The notes: generated by a model not told the origin, from the sequence alone. A stretch of DNA of 42,557 nucleotides from Moraxellaceae bacterium (GCA_029267635.1 JAJUIK010000019.1:1-42557), one strand, 5' to 3'. Positions 17,196-25,875 are shown, counted from the stretch's first letter. Program-made: numbers and translations.

Positions 17196-19283
17196 ATGAA
17201 ATATTCTCTTTTTCTGTTGTCTTCTCTCGGACTGCTGAGTGCTCAGTGTTATGCCAATACAACATCCAGTACAGTCACCTTACCTGTGCTCAGTTCTTCG
17301 GCAGATGCCACGCCGACCTTAAAAACTGCAGTGGGCCAAGCCTCTAGCGCCACCAAAGGATTGACACAACTCAAAGATGTACCGCAAATCGTCAATGTGG
17401 TGCCACAAGAAATTTTAAGAGAACAAACCGTTACCTCCATGCAAGGTGCACTGCAAAATGTGGCGGGTTTGAGTTTTAGTGTGGGTGATGGCCAGCGTGA
17501 CCAAGTGATGATTCGTGGTTTCTCCGCCATTACAGATAATTATGTCGATGGTGTCCGTGATGATGCGCTGTATTACCGGGATATGTCGAATGTGGAGCGT
17601 GTGGAAGTCTTAAAAGGTCCGGGATCGGTACTTTATGGCCGCGGTTCGGCGGGTGGTCTGGTCAACCGCATCAACAAAAAACCGCTGGATGAGGCGCTGC
17701 ATGAAATCAGCCTGATTGGCAGCAGCCTGGGACAAAAACGTGCTGAACTCGATTTATCTGAAGTATTGAATGATCGGGTCAAAGTGCGCCTCACTGGGGC
17801 GGTGGAAGACTCAGACGGCTATCGCGACCAGAGTTTTCTAAAACGTGAAACGCTGGCACCTTCCATACAGTGGGACATTTCGGAGCGGACGTCCCTGCTG
17901 TTACAAGCCGATTATTTGCATGATGATCGCCTGGCCGATCAGGGCTTTCCGATGAATCCTCTGACGGGAAAACCGGTGAAAACCCATGCTAAAACTTTCT
18001 ATGGCGCACTCAACGGCGCTGAGGTGGGCAATGTCGATACTGAAGTGTCCAGCCAGAGCATCACCCTAGAACATCAGTTTAATGATCAACTGAAATATCG
18101 GGGGGTAGCACGGCATTACAATTACTCACTGGATCGGGAATACAGCACCGATGCTCATCCGAGCAATCCATCCCAGATTGTCCTGACGCAAAACAAACGC
18201 CTACGTGATGAAGATGGCGTATTTTTCCAGAATGAACTGAGTTCTAACTTTAAAACAGGTACCCTGCAACATGCAGCCTTGCTGGGCGTAGAATACAGCA
18301 AGCAGCACAAGGATGAGATTTTATGGCAAGGTGCCAAAACCACCACCGATTTACACAATCCTGTACTGCAATATTGGGCACCGATCAAGACCGCGACCAG
18401 CACAGCACGTAACAATAACAGTAATGAGTTTGAAAACTATGCCATTTATCTGCAAGACTTGATCAGCCTGAATGACCAGATCAAAGTGCTTGCAGGGCTG
18501 CGTTATGATGATCTATCACAATATCGCAATGATAAAACCGGCAAAACCGGTATCCTTGACCGGACCGATCACACTATTTCACCGCGTATCGGGATTGTGT
18601 ATCAACCGGTTCCAAGCTTATCGCTGTATGCCTCGTATAATCAGTCCTTCCAGCCCCTTGCAGATGCTTTTGTGTTCTATAAAAACAGTGCCGACCTGGA
18701 ACCGACCAAAACCAAAAATCTGGAAGTGGGGAGCAAATGGGATCTGAACGATCGCCTGAATATGACTTTGGCTTTATTTGAAATGAGCCAGACCAATATT
18801 CAGAACCAGAATCCAAATGACACAACACAAGCCATTTTAGCGGGTGAGCAAAAAACCCGGGGCGTTGAAATTTCTCTGGCAGGACAACTCAATGATCAAC
18901 TTTCCATATTAGCTGGTTATTCCTATATGGATGGTAAAATCGAAAAATCTACGGTGGGCATGACCGGAAACCATTCCGCTTTAACACCCAACAATGCAGC
19001 CAATCTCTGGTTAAAATATCAGCTGAATGACCAGTGGTTTGCGGCGATTGGCGGACGAGCAGAATCTTCCCGTTTCAGTGCACCTGACAATAAAAACGTC
19101 TTACCCGGATATGCAGTGCTGAATGCGGCGGTGGGTTACAAAACCGACCAGTACGATGTCACCCTCAATCTGAACAATCTGCTGGATCGTGAATATTTTG
19201 TCTCGGGACATAGCGGTGCCAATGATTCCAATATGATGGGTGATCCGCTCAATGTGCAACTGGCACTACGCTACCGTTTCTAA
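17196..19283 (+). CDS. TonB-dependent siderophore receptor
   Basis: A 695-residue outer-membrane ferric-siderophore receptor. Signal peptide at residues 1-20 (cleavage after CYA). Plug domain at about 45-165 with VPQIVNVVPQE, MIRGF and EVLKGPGSVLYGRGSAGGLV; a 22-strand barrel follows, ending with the membrane-insertion Phe (LALRYRF). The NYVDGVRDDALYYRDM segment resembles Fiu/PiuA-like catecholate receptors, but the ligand is not certain. No clear TonB box is picked out. AAGGA precedes the ATG. The Fur box upstream fits iron control. No siderophore synthesis genes are nearby, so it may take up a foreign siderophore. Confidence 0.92.
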   Translation: MKYSLFLLSSLGLLSAQCYANTTSSTVTLPVLSSSADATPTLKTAVGQASSATKGLTQLKDVPQIVNVVPQEILREQTVTSMQGALQNVAGLSFSVGDGQRDQVMIRGFSAITDNYVDGVRDDALYYRDMSNVERVEVLKGPGSVLYGRGSAGGLVNRINKKPLDEALHEISLIGSSLGQKRAELDLSEVLNDRVKVRLTGAVEDSDGYRDQSFLKRETLAPSIQWDISERTSLLLQADYLHDDRLADQGFPMNPLTGKPVKTHAKTFYGALNGAEVGNVDTEVSSQSITLEHQFNDQLKYRGVARHYNYSLDREYSTDAHPSNPSQIVLTQNKRLRDEDGVFFQNELSSNFKTGTLQHAALLGVEYSKQHKDEILWQGAKTTTDLHNPVLQYWAPIKTATSTARNNNSNEFENYAIYLQDLISLNDQIKVLAGLRYDDLSQYRNDKTGKTGILDRTDHTISPRIGIVYQPVPSLSLYASYNQSFQPLADAFVFYKNSADLEPTKTKNLEVGSKWDLNDRLNMTLALFEMSQTNIQNQNPNDTTQAILAGEQKTRGVEISLAGQLNDQLSILAGYSYMDGKIEKSTVGMTGNHSALTPNNAANLWLKYQLNDQWFAAIGGRAESSRFSAPDNKNVLPGYAVLNAAVGYKTDQYDVTLNLNNLLDREYFVSGHSGANDSNMMGDPLNVQLALRYRF

Positions 19284-19503
19284 ATCTTCTTTTGCAAAAA
19301 CGGGTATCTTCATTTTGAAGCTGCCCGCTGCTCTGCTCTCTTGCGAAAAATGTGAGCAATTTTTAAATATATGCCGGGATCAACTTTTCCTCTCACACAC
19401 CATAAGGCTCCGCATGAAAAACATCCAGTTCCTACGGATAATACGTCACATACAGGAGCGACATGGCATATTACGTCTAAACCTGTTTTGACAAGTTCAG
19501 CAT
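19284..19503. other. Intergenic region after the TonB receptor
   Basis: No intact gene and no clear terminator. It adjoins the ABC ATPase relic and may contain further degraded pieces of that gene. Confidence 0.35.
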
Positions 19504-19644
19504 CTACATTTTCACAGCAGAATCAATACCGGTTAAAGATTCATCCAGTAAAACCAGCTCCGGTGAAGATAAAATGGTGCGGCCAATCGCTATTCGTGGT
19601 GCTTCTCCATAAAAAAATGCCAAATGTGACGCTGCTTTTCGCAT
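19504..19644 (-). pseudogene. ABC-transporter ATPase fragment (ModC/MalK-like)
   Basis: A minus-strand frame of 46 codons contains FYGEAPRIAIGRTILSSPEL followed by LVLLDESLTGIDSA. These are recognisable as a damaged ABC signature (normally LSGGE-x-QR) and an intact Walker B with D-loop. Walker A and the rest of the domain are absent. The order and spacing are those of molybdate- or sugar-type importer ATPases. No permease or binding-protein gene remains nearby. It is a relic. Confidence 0.7.
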
Positions 19645-19886
19645 ACTAATTCCACTACAGTAGATTTTGTTTTACATTGATATGTGAAGAAATACGGTTA
19701 CGAGATGCGCAGCGGGCACGAAACTTTATTTTTCACATATTCTTATTTATACTGAAATGTCAGCAATGACGGTCCTTCTTATTGTTTATTGCTATAATTA
19801 AAAATATATCATTCATATAACAGCATTTTTTCCCATTACAGCAATAAGTCGGCCTGCTCATGCTTTTTTATATTGATAGGTCCATC

Positions 19887-21065
19887 ATGAACGCGATAGC
19901 TGCCACCCCCTTGTGGAATAGATTTTTTATCTTCTGTTTGCTCAATAATATGTTTTTATTTATTTTTTATTTTGCACAAACAGCAATTTTACCAGTTTAT
20001 ATCGTCAATCAGCTCGGTGGCAGTATTGCTCAGGCCGGCCTGGCCATGACCTTATTTATGGCATCTTCTATTGCAGTACGTCCTTTTAGCGGTTTGATTA
20101 TCGAAAAATTTGGCAAGAAAAAGACATTTTTTGTTTCAGAAATCATGTTCTGCTTTTTCGCTTTTATCTATTTATTGGCCGATGATTTAACCACTTTGCT
20201 GATCATCCGTTTTTTGCATGGCATCTGGTTTAGCATTCTGACCACGGTTTGCGTGCCGATTGCCAACGATTTTATTCCGGAACAGCGCAAAGGTGAAGGT
20301 ATGGGCTATTTTGTTATGTCAATTAATCTCGGCCTGGTTTTGGGCCCCCTGATCGGTTTAAGCCTGATCAGTGCCCTGGGTTATCACCGCATTACCCTGA
20401 TCTTGGCTGCCGTGATCTGCCTGGGGTTTGTCTGCTGTCTGATGATTCCAATTAAAGAAATCAGCAAGGCCATCGCAAACGAGAAGAAAAAAATCTCCTT
20501 GCATGACTTTGTTGAAAAACGTGCCTTACCTGCTTCTATCATGGTACTGTTCGCCGGTTTTGCTTACTCGAGCATTATGGCCTTTATTTCTACCTTTGCC
20601 GAATTAAAACATTTGCTCAGTTATGCAGGTCTGTTCTTTCTGGTTTTTGCTATTTCCATGATCAGTGTGCGCCCTTTTACCGGACGCCTATATGATCGCA
20701 AGGGTCCCAATCTGATTATCTATCCGTCTGTGGTGTTGTTTGCCATTGGTCTAGCCATTTTAAGCCAGATGGAAAGTTTAAACGGATTATTGCTTAGCGC
20801 CGTGTTTATCGGGATCGGTTTTGGTTCGGTACAACCGTGTTTGCAAACACTAGCCATTCAGCGTTCAGCCAAGCATCGCATTGGCCACACCACTTCGACT
20901 TTCTTTACCTGCTACGATACCGGCATTGCACTGGGTTCTATTCTGCTCGGTCTGGTGATCGCCCATTATGATTATGAAGTGATGTACCTGCTCTGCGCCG
21001 TACTCACCCTATTGAGTTTACTGTTTTATAAATTTGTGGTGGATAAACAGCAACCTTTGGCCTGA
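19887..21065 (+). CDS. MFS transporter (putative drug/sugar efflux type)
   Basis: A 12-span major facilitator protein of 392 residues. Loop 2-3 holds RPFSGLIIEKFGKKK (motif A), repeated in the second half as RPFTGRLYDRKGP. A cytoplasmic central loop (about 190-210, rich in Lys) separates the halves. The frame opens at 19860, but the ATG at 19887 has AGG 6 bases before it and gives a normal N-terminus for the family. The substrate is unknown; proteins of this type include arabinose/YfcJ-like efflux carriers. It is followed by a strong terminator and is monocistronic. Confidence 0.82.
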   Translation: MNAIAATPLWNRFFIFCLLNNMFLFIFYFAQTAILPVYIVNQLGGSIAQAGLAMTLFMASSIAVRPFSGLIIEKFGKKKTFFVSEIMFCFFAFIYLLADDLTTLLIIRFLHGIWFSILTTVCVPIANDFIPEQRKGEGMGYFVMSINLGLVLGPLIGLSLISALGYHRITLILAAVICLGFVCCLMIPIKEISKAIANEKKKISLHDFVEKRALPASIMVLFAGFAYSSIMAFISTFAELKHLLSYAGLFFLVFAISMISVRPFTGRLYDRKGPNLIIYPSVVLFAIGLAILSQMESLNGLLLSAVFIGIGFGSVQPCLQTLAIQRSAKHRIGHTTSTFFTCYDTGIALGSILLGLVIAHYDYEVMYLLCAVLTLLSLLFYKFVVDKQQPLA

Positions 21066-21143
21066 TCGATAAAAAATTACATCCTGTCAGATTCCACACT
21101 GCTTTTACAAACCCTCTACTTGATTAATTCTTGATGTTAAAAA

Positions 21144-21167
21144 AGCCTATCTTCGGATAGGCTTTTT
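21144..21167 (+). terminator. Terminator of the MFS gene (TTCG loop)
   Basis: AGCCTATC-TTCG-GATAGGCT followed by TTTT, with A residues on the other side, so it can work in both directions. Confidence 0.85.
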
Positions 21168-21323
21168 ACATTATCAGTTTAACTGATTTATAGGCTCACC
21201 ATCACTTTTTATTGTCAGTCAATAAGAGGTACGAGATTTCCCCCTCCCTAAATTAAATTTGAATAAAGAGTGGAGTTTTTTCTTACTAAAATCATCAACT
21301 CGCTTTTATCTTTGCAATAAAAA

Positions 21324-21348
21324 AGCATCAACCGAGTTGATGCTTTTT
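21324..21348 (-). terminator. Terminator of pilU
   Basis: AGCATCAAC-cga-GTTGATGCT flanked by T runs on both strands; on the minus strand it lies 22 bases beyond the pilU stop. Confidence 0.82.
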
Positions 21349-21369
21349 GTCGGCACGGTTACAACACTC

Positions 21370-22557
21370 TTAAGTGGTTTCAACCTTATCATCTTCTTCA
21401 TCACGCATGATGCTCAGACTGGCAAACGGATCAATTTGCGTTTCGCCTTCTTCAACTGCAGTATCCTTGTTCAGCTTGATCTGTAACCGTACTGCATTGG
21501 CCGAGTCGGCATTGCGGATCGCTTCTTCATCGGTAATCGCATCTTGCTGATACAAATCAAACAAGGCCTGGTCAAAAGTTTGCATGCCCAGTTCACGCGA
21601 TTTACCCATAATTTCTTTCAACACATGAAACTGACCCTTGAGGATATTTTCCGACATCAACGGGGTATTGATCATGATCTCGACGGCTGCACGTCGGCCC
21701 TGACCATCTTTGGTGCGGATCAAACGCTGCGAAATAATCGATTTCATATTGGCGGACAAATCCATCAACAGCTGATTACGGCGTTCTTCTGGGAAGAAGT
21801 TAATGATCCGGTCTAGCGCCTGGTTGGCATTGTTGGCATGCAAGGTTGCCAGACATAAATGTCCAGTTTCAGCAAAGGCAATTGCATGTTCCATGGTTTC
21901 CGTGTCACGAATCTCACCGATCAAAATCACATCGGGCGCCTGACGCAAGGTATTTTTCAAGGCATTATGCCAAGAGTGACAGTCGACCCCGACTTCACGA
22001 TGCGTAATCATGGATTTTTTGTGTTTGTGCACGTATTCCACAGGATCTTCTACGGTAATGATATGTCCTGCCGAATTTTCATTACGGTGATCAATCATCG
22101 CTGCCAGTGACGTAGATTTCCCTGAACCTGTACCACCGACCATCAGCACCAGACCACGTTTGGTCATGATAATGTCTTTCAAGACTTCGGGCAGTTTCAG
22201 ACTTTCAAATTTTGGAATGTCCGCCGTAATGGTCCGGATCACCATCCCTACATACTGCTGCTGAATAAACACATTGACACGGAAGCGAGAAACATTCGGA
22301 ACGGAAATCGCAAAGTTGCATTCAAAATTCTGTTCAAATTCTTGACGCTGCTTATCATTCATCAAGCTGTAAGCAAAAATCTTGGTCTGTTCAGGAGAAA
22401 GTGGCTGCTGGCTGACCTGTTTCATCAAACCCTGATGCTTAATGCTCGGTGGAAAATCTGCGGTGATAAATAAATCCGAACCGCCAAATTCAACCACTTT
22501 GGTCAGCATATGGAACATATAACGACGCGCTTCTTCGAGCTTCTCAGGACTAAACAT
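21370..22557 (-). CDS. pilU: Type IV pilus retraction ATPase PilU
   Basis: A 395-residue PilT/PilU-family hexameric ATPase that powers pilus retraction, supporting twitching and DNA uptake. Walker A is GGTGSGKST (141-149), the Asp box and VEDPVEYVH follow, Walker B is DVILIGEIRD (209-218) and the His box is TGHLCLATLHAN (231-242). The extended acidic C-terminal tail (EEGE, DEEDD) is a PilU rather than PilT trait. pilT, its usual adjacent partner, is absent: the next upstream gene is DAHP synthase. The start ATG follows a weak ribosome site. Confidence 0.92.
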   Translation of the reverse strand: MFSPEKLEEARRYMFHMLTKVVEFGGSDLFITADFPPSIKHQGLMKQVSQQPLSPEQTKIFAYSLMNDKQRQEFEQNFECNFAISVPNVSRFRVNVFIQQQYVGMVIRTITADIPKFESLKLPEVLKDIIMTKRGLVLMVGGTGSGKSTSLAAMIDHRNENSAGHIITVEDPVEYVHKHKKSMITHREVGVDCHSWHNALKNTLRQAPDVILIGEIRDTETMEHAIAFAETGHLCLATLHANNANQALDRIINFFPEERRNQLLMDLSANMKSIISQRLIRTKDGQGRRAAVEIMINTPLMSENILKGQFHVLKEIMGKSRELGMQTFDQALFDLYQQDAITDEEAIRNADSANAVRLQIKLNKDTAVEEGETQIDPFASLSIMRDEEDDKVETT

Positions 22558-22710
22558 TGTTTTTATTCCAGCTAAAAATTGATTTCATGAGGGACATTAA
22601 ACAAAATACTACAAAAAAACCACGTTAAAACAACAACACATTTATCGTTATTTTTTAACTGAAAAACAATTTTTGAGTTTTATGTGACATTTTTTGCAAA
22701 AATCCAGCTA

Positions 22711-22731
22711 AATAGCGCTGCTCGCGCTATT
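22711..22731 (-). terminator. Possible terminator of the DAHP synthase gene
   Basis: AATAGCGC-tgctc-GCGCTATT, a strong hairpin 21 bases after the stop. The minus-strand T run (five T) is displaced by several bases, so efficiency is uncertain. Confidence 0.55.
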
Positions 22732-22751
22732 CAGATGGTGAAAATTTACAC

Positions 22752-23807
22752 TCAGGCAATCAGATCCAGTGCTTGTTTACGCATGGTTTCAGCGACTTCA
22801 CGCAATAAATGCGCAGTTTTTTCCCAGCCCAAACAGCCATCGGTTATGGATTGACCATATATCATGTTACAAGAAATTTTCTGCTGACCATCCACCAAGT
22901 GACTTTCCAGCATGACACCACGTACCTGAGTGTGTGCCCGTTCAGCAATAATGGTCTCTAATACTTGTGGCTGTAACTGTGGATTTTTACTGCTATTACC
23001 ATGCGAACAGTCAATTACCAGCGCTGGTAATTCCCTTTTGCATTTGGCTTTGATTTTTTCAATTTCGCTGAGCTGGTAATTAGGACCAGTATTTGAACCA
23101 CGTAAAATCAGATGGGCCAATGGATTGCCTGAACTTTGCAGAATACAAGGCAATCCCTGCTGGCTCATACCCAAAAATTGATGACTGTTTTGCGCAGCTT
23201 GAATCGCATCTAGAGCGATCTGAATGGAACCATCCGTGCCATTTTTAAAACCAATGCTATACGGCATGTGGCTGGAAATTTCACGGTGAATTTGTGATTC
23301 ACTGGTCCGTGCACCAATGGCACCCCAAGCCAGCAGATCATCAAAATAACCTGTCGACATCGGACTTAAAATTTCGCTGGCAATCGGCAATCCCATTTCA
23401 ATGATCTGTAAATACAGCTGACGTGACTGTTGCAACCCCATTTCTAAATTGGAGGAATCGTCCAGCTGTGGATCATACAAAAAACCTTTCCAGCCTACAG
23501 TGGTCCGTGGTTTTTCAATATAGGTTCGCATGACCAAAAAAATCTGGTCTTCTAGTTCACATTGTAGTTGTTGTAATTTTTCCGCGTATTCAAGCACCGC
23601 CACCGGATCATGAATCGAACAGGGTCCACTGATTACCAGTAAGCGTGGGTCTTCACCCGATAAAATATTTTCAATGGTCTGACGTTGCTGGGCAATTTGT
23701 GCTGCAAGTGGTGCGGACAGCGGATAATGGCGTTTCAGCTGTTGCGGTGTACTGAGTAAAACTTCGTTATTTGGGCTGGCAACAAGCGCAGGATTTACAG
23801 CATTCAT
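22752..23807 (-). CDS. aroG: 3-deoxy-7-phosphoheptulonate (DAHP) synthase, class I
   Basis: Condenses phosphoenolpyruvate and erythrose 4-phosphate, the first step of the shikimate pathway. The 351-residue protein matches the AroF/G/H length. GPCSIHD (61-67; metal ligand Cys63), EKPRTTVGWKGF, GARTSESQIHRE, IDCSHGNSSK (metal His) and VMLESHLVDG (metal Glu) are all present. Which aromatic acid inhibits it cannot be told from this, so the symbol could equally be aroF or aroH. AAAGGAAAG precedes the ATG. The 5' region on the minus strand holds a promoter, two aromatic-rich leader peptides and an attenuator, so expression should respond to charging of Phe/Tyr/Trp tRNAs. Confidence 0.94.
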   Translation of the reverse strand: MNAVNPALVASPNNEVLLSTPQQLKRHYPLSAPLAAQIAQQRQTIENILSGEDPRLLVISGPCSIHDPVAVLEYAEKLQQLQCELEDQIFLVMRTYIEKPRTTVGWKGFLYDPQLDDSSNLEMGLQQSRQLYLQIIEMGLPIASEILSPMSTGYFDDLLAWGAIGARTSESQIHREISSHMPYSIGFKNGTDGSIQIALDAIQAAQNSHQFLGMSQQGLPCILQSSGNPLAHLILRGSNTGPNYQLSEIEKIKAKCKRELPALVIDCSHGNSSKNPQLQPQVLETIIAERAHTQVRGVMLESHLVDGQQKISCNMIYGQSITDGCLGWEKTAHLLREVAETMRKQALDLIA

Positions 23808-23820
23808 AAAATTCTTTCCT

Positions 23821-23843
23821 TTGGGACTGTGGTTTCAGTCCAA
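23821..23843 (-). promoter_or_regulatory. Hairpin between leader peptide 2 and the aroG ribosome site
   Basis: TTGGGACTG/CAGTCCAA (one bulged G) lies directly after leader 2 and before the AAAGGAAAG ribosome site, without a T run. Its bases 23826-23835 could alternatively pair with AACCAGT (23888-23894) inside leader 2, with one bulge. This gives a possible switch controlled by the leader-2 ribosome, perhaps at translation initiation. Confidence 0.45.
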
Positions 23844-23847
23844 TCTC

Positions 23848-23940
23848 TTATCTGAGTGTTATGGGTCTATTCGCTTTGGTCTTGGTGAACCAGTAAAAAC
23901 CATAAAAATTGCCAAAATATGAATAAAATACACGGTTCAT
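23848..23940 (-). CDS. Leader peptide 2, extremely rich in Phe/Tyr
   Basis: A 30-residue peptide with aromatic residues at 5, 6, 8, 9, 12, 13, 15, 16, 17 and 18 (core FYSYFGNFYGFYWF): five Phe, four Tyr, one Trp, followed by a basic, non-aromatic tail. A strong ribosome site (GAGG, 8 bases before the ATG) argues that it is translated. It lies downstream of the attenuator terminator and 40 bases upstream of aroG. The composition is that of amino-acid-sensing leader peptides such as PheL. No U-tailed terminator follows it, so its mechanism would differ from that of leader 1. T-rich sequence contributes to Phe codons in any frame, hence some caution. Confidence 0.7.
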   Translation of the reverse strand: MNRVFYSYFGNFYGFYWFTKTKANRPITLR

Positions 23941-23976
23941 GCGGTCTTCCTCGTCTTTTGAACAAACTTCGAGCAT

Positions 23977-24045
23977 TAAAAAAAACCTGACCGGGTTGCC
24001 GATCAGGTTTTTTTAGACTCAAGATGGGCAACCTTTCCTTTGCCC
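23977..24045 (-). promoter_or_regulatory. Transcription attenuator of aroG (mutually exclusive hairpins)
   Basis: On the minus strand, three pairings can form. Segments 1:2 pair as GGGCAA with TTGCCC (plus positions 24026-24031 and 24040-24045). Segments 2:3 pair as a 7-bp antiterminator (24027-24033 with 23994-24000, GGCAACC/GGTTGCC). Segments 3:4 form the terminator stem AACCTGA-c-CGG/CCG-a-TCAGGTT (23984-24009) with an eight-U tail (23978-23985). Leader peptide 1 ends just upstream. This is the classical trp/phe-type ribosome-mediated attenuator layout. Confidence 0.85.
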
Positions 24046-24061
24046 AAACGCATTCAGGCAA

Positions 24062-24133
24062 TCATCTAAACTGCCAAAAATAAAAATATGCGTTTTGCTT
24101 TACAGGTCGTTTTAACATCTTGAGTTCAGTCAT
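24062..24133 (-). CDS. Leader peptide 1 (aromatic attenuator peptide)
   Basis: A 23-residue peptide (or 18 from the internal ATG at 24118) ending NAYFYFWQFR: six of seven residues from 16 to 22 are aromatic (Tyr, Phe, Tyr, Phe, Trp, Phe). Its stop lies 17 bases before the 1:2 hairpin. Ribosome stalling on the aromatic cluster would cover segment 1 and favour the antiterminator. The ribosome site is weak for both possible starts. Confidence 0.8.
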   Translation of the reverse strand: MTELKMLKRPVKQNAYFYFWQFR

Positions 24134-24153
24134 AGGTTCAATTTCTATTTTCT

Positions 24154-24182
24154 AACATACGCCTTGTTTTTTGTTTTGACAA
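24154..24182 (-). promoter_or_regulatory. Promoter of the aroG leader transcript
   Basis: Minus strand TTGTCA (-35) and TATGTT (-10) with an ideal 17-base spacer. Predicted start near 24147, giving a short 5' end before leader peptide 1. Confidence 0.7.
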
Positions 24183-24321
24183 GACTTGGAGAAACAAAAT
24201 AACCCCTAGACTGAGCTTCACGGTTTTTATTTTCAGAAGTACCCGAAAGTTTCAATCAATCTGACACAGGAGCATGTTATCTTTAAAGAAAACAGCTCGA
24301 TCATCATGACAACAACAGACA

Positions 24322-25875
24322 ATGACCTTTAAAAAGCAGGTGTATTTTTTATTTATGTGGATGACAGCATTCAGCTTTAGTGGTTGTAAATTACCCGAAA
24401 ACCAGGCATCAGCAGACCCGCCGATTGGCGTGATAAAAGAACATTGGCTCAACACACCCGATTTGCCAGAACAATTAGAGCAACAACTGACCGCTTCAGT
24501 CGGATTGGATGATCCTTTTTTAAGCATTGCCTCGCGCATTTACCTGATCCGGCATGCCAAACAACATCTCGACCTGCAGTATTACATCTGGAAAAATGAT
24601 TTTATTGGTCAATTAATGCTGGCCGAACTGCTAAAAGCCGCAGACCGGGGTGTAAAAGTCCGTCTGTTGCTGGATGATCAAAATGGAACAGCCTTAGATC
24701 CAGCTTTAAAAGCCCTGGTTCAATATCCCAATTTTCAGATCAGGCTGTTTAATCCCTATATCGGTCGTAAATTCCGAGCTTTTGATTATTTTTTCCGTGC
24801 TAAATATGCCAATCGCCGCATGCACAACAAACTGATTATTGCCGATGGTGCGATCGCCGTGACCGGAGGACGCAATATCAGCAGTGAATATTTCGATGCC
24901 AGTTTTGATTTTCAGTTTTCCGATATGGATATCTTGTTCTACGGACCATCGGTTTATGACGCCAATCATGTTTTCCGAGAATTCTGGAATCATCCCTTAA
25001 GTTATTCGGTGCAGCAATGGCTGGCGATTGATGAAACAGTCAATGTAGAAAAATTGCGTACCGAATATGCCAGCTTACTGGAAAAACCGCATGTCACCAA
25101 TGAACAGCTCAAAAAGGCGGAAAAACGTCTGGCCATTAAACTTAAGGCACAGAATCTGCACTGGTCCAAAGCACATTTTGTAGCGGATTCACCGGCAAAA
25201 ATCTTGGGTGAAGCAAAAGATGATCAGCTGATCTATCAGCAGATGATTAAGCTGATGGGCTTTCCGCAACAACAGATGGAACTGGTTTCGGCCTACTTTG
25301 TCCCTACACAACTGGGCGTGGCATATCTTGGAGATTTTGCTGATCGTGGTGTAAAAATTCGCGTACTGACCAATTCATTTATGGCCAATGATGTGGCCGT
25401 CGTACATGCCTATTATCAGCAATATCGTCCAGAATTACTCAAAAAAGGCATTCAACTTTATGAATTTAAGCATGTTTTAAAACGCAACAAACGTAGCTGG
25501 TATGAAATTGCCACGGGTCACGTCATTCCAGCCAAAAACAAAAACAGCTCCAGTTTGCACGCGAAATTTTTTGATGTGGATGGTAAGGTGTTTATTGGTT
25601 CATTTAATTTTGATCCTCGCTCTGCCCATCTCAACACCGAAGTGGGTCTGGTAGTGGAATCCGAAGAATTACAACAGCAGATCTCGCAAAACCTGGATCA
25701 TCATCTGCCCAAAATTGCTTATGAAGTTAAGCTCAATGCACAAGGTGAATTGATCTGGCTAGAACAACAGGTCAATGGACAAATTAAAATCCATCACCAA
25801 GAACCTGAAATGACAGCTTTCCAACGCTGGATGATGAAACTGGTCAGTTATTTACCTTTTGAATGGATGATGTAA
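24322..25875 (+). CDS. Phospholipase D-family lipoprotein, cardiolipin synthase C-like
   Basis: A 517-residue protein with two HxKx4D motifs: His168-Lys170-Asp175 (HNKLIIADGAIAVTGGRN) and His413-Lys415-Asp420 (HAKFFDVDGKVFIGSFNFD). This two-HKD layout and length resemble E. coli ClsC (YmdC), which makes cardiolipin from phosphatidylglycerol and phosphatidylethanolamine. The N-terminus (hydrophobic segment then FSGC) looks like a lipoprotein signal with Cys22, suggesting membrane anchoring on the periplasmic side. No ymdB-like partner lies beside it. It is divergent from the aroG leader. A phospholipase role cannot be excluded. Confidence 0.85.
   Translation: MTFKKQVYFLFMWMTAFSFSGCKLPENQASADPPIGVIKEHWLNTPDLPEQLEQQLTASVGLDDPFLSIASRIYLIRHAKQHLDLQYYIWKNDFIGQLMLAELLKAADRGVKVRLLLDDQNGTALDPALKALVQYPNFQIRLFNPYIGRKFRAFDYFFRAKYANRRMHNKLIIADGAIAVTGGRNISSEYFDASFDFQFSDMDILFYGPSVYDANHVFREFWNHPLSYSVQQWLAIDETVNVEKLRTEYASLLEKPHVTNEQLKKAEKRLAIKLKAQNLHWSKAHFVADSPAKILGEAKDDQLIYQQMIKLMGFPQQQMELVSAYFVPTQLGVAYLGDFADRGVKIRVLTNSFMANDVAVVHAYYQQYRPELLKKGIQLYEFKHVLKRNKRSWYEIATGHVIPAKNKNSSSLHAKFFDVDGKVFIGSFNFDPRSAHLNTEVGLVVESEELQQQISQNLDHHLPKIAYEVKLNAQGELIWLEQQVNGQIKIHHQEPEMTAFQRWMMKLVSYLPFEWMM

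Noticed and set aside
23867..24061. A 64-codon minus-strand ORF overlapping the aroG leader
   Set aside because: It runs through the attenuator terminator in a third frame and has no good ribosome site. Leader peptides 1 and 2, in other frames, explain the region better.
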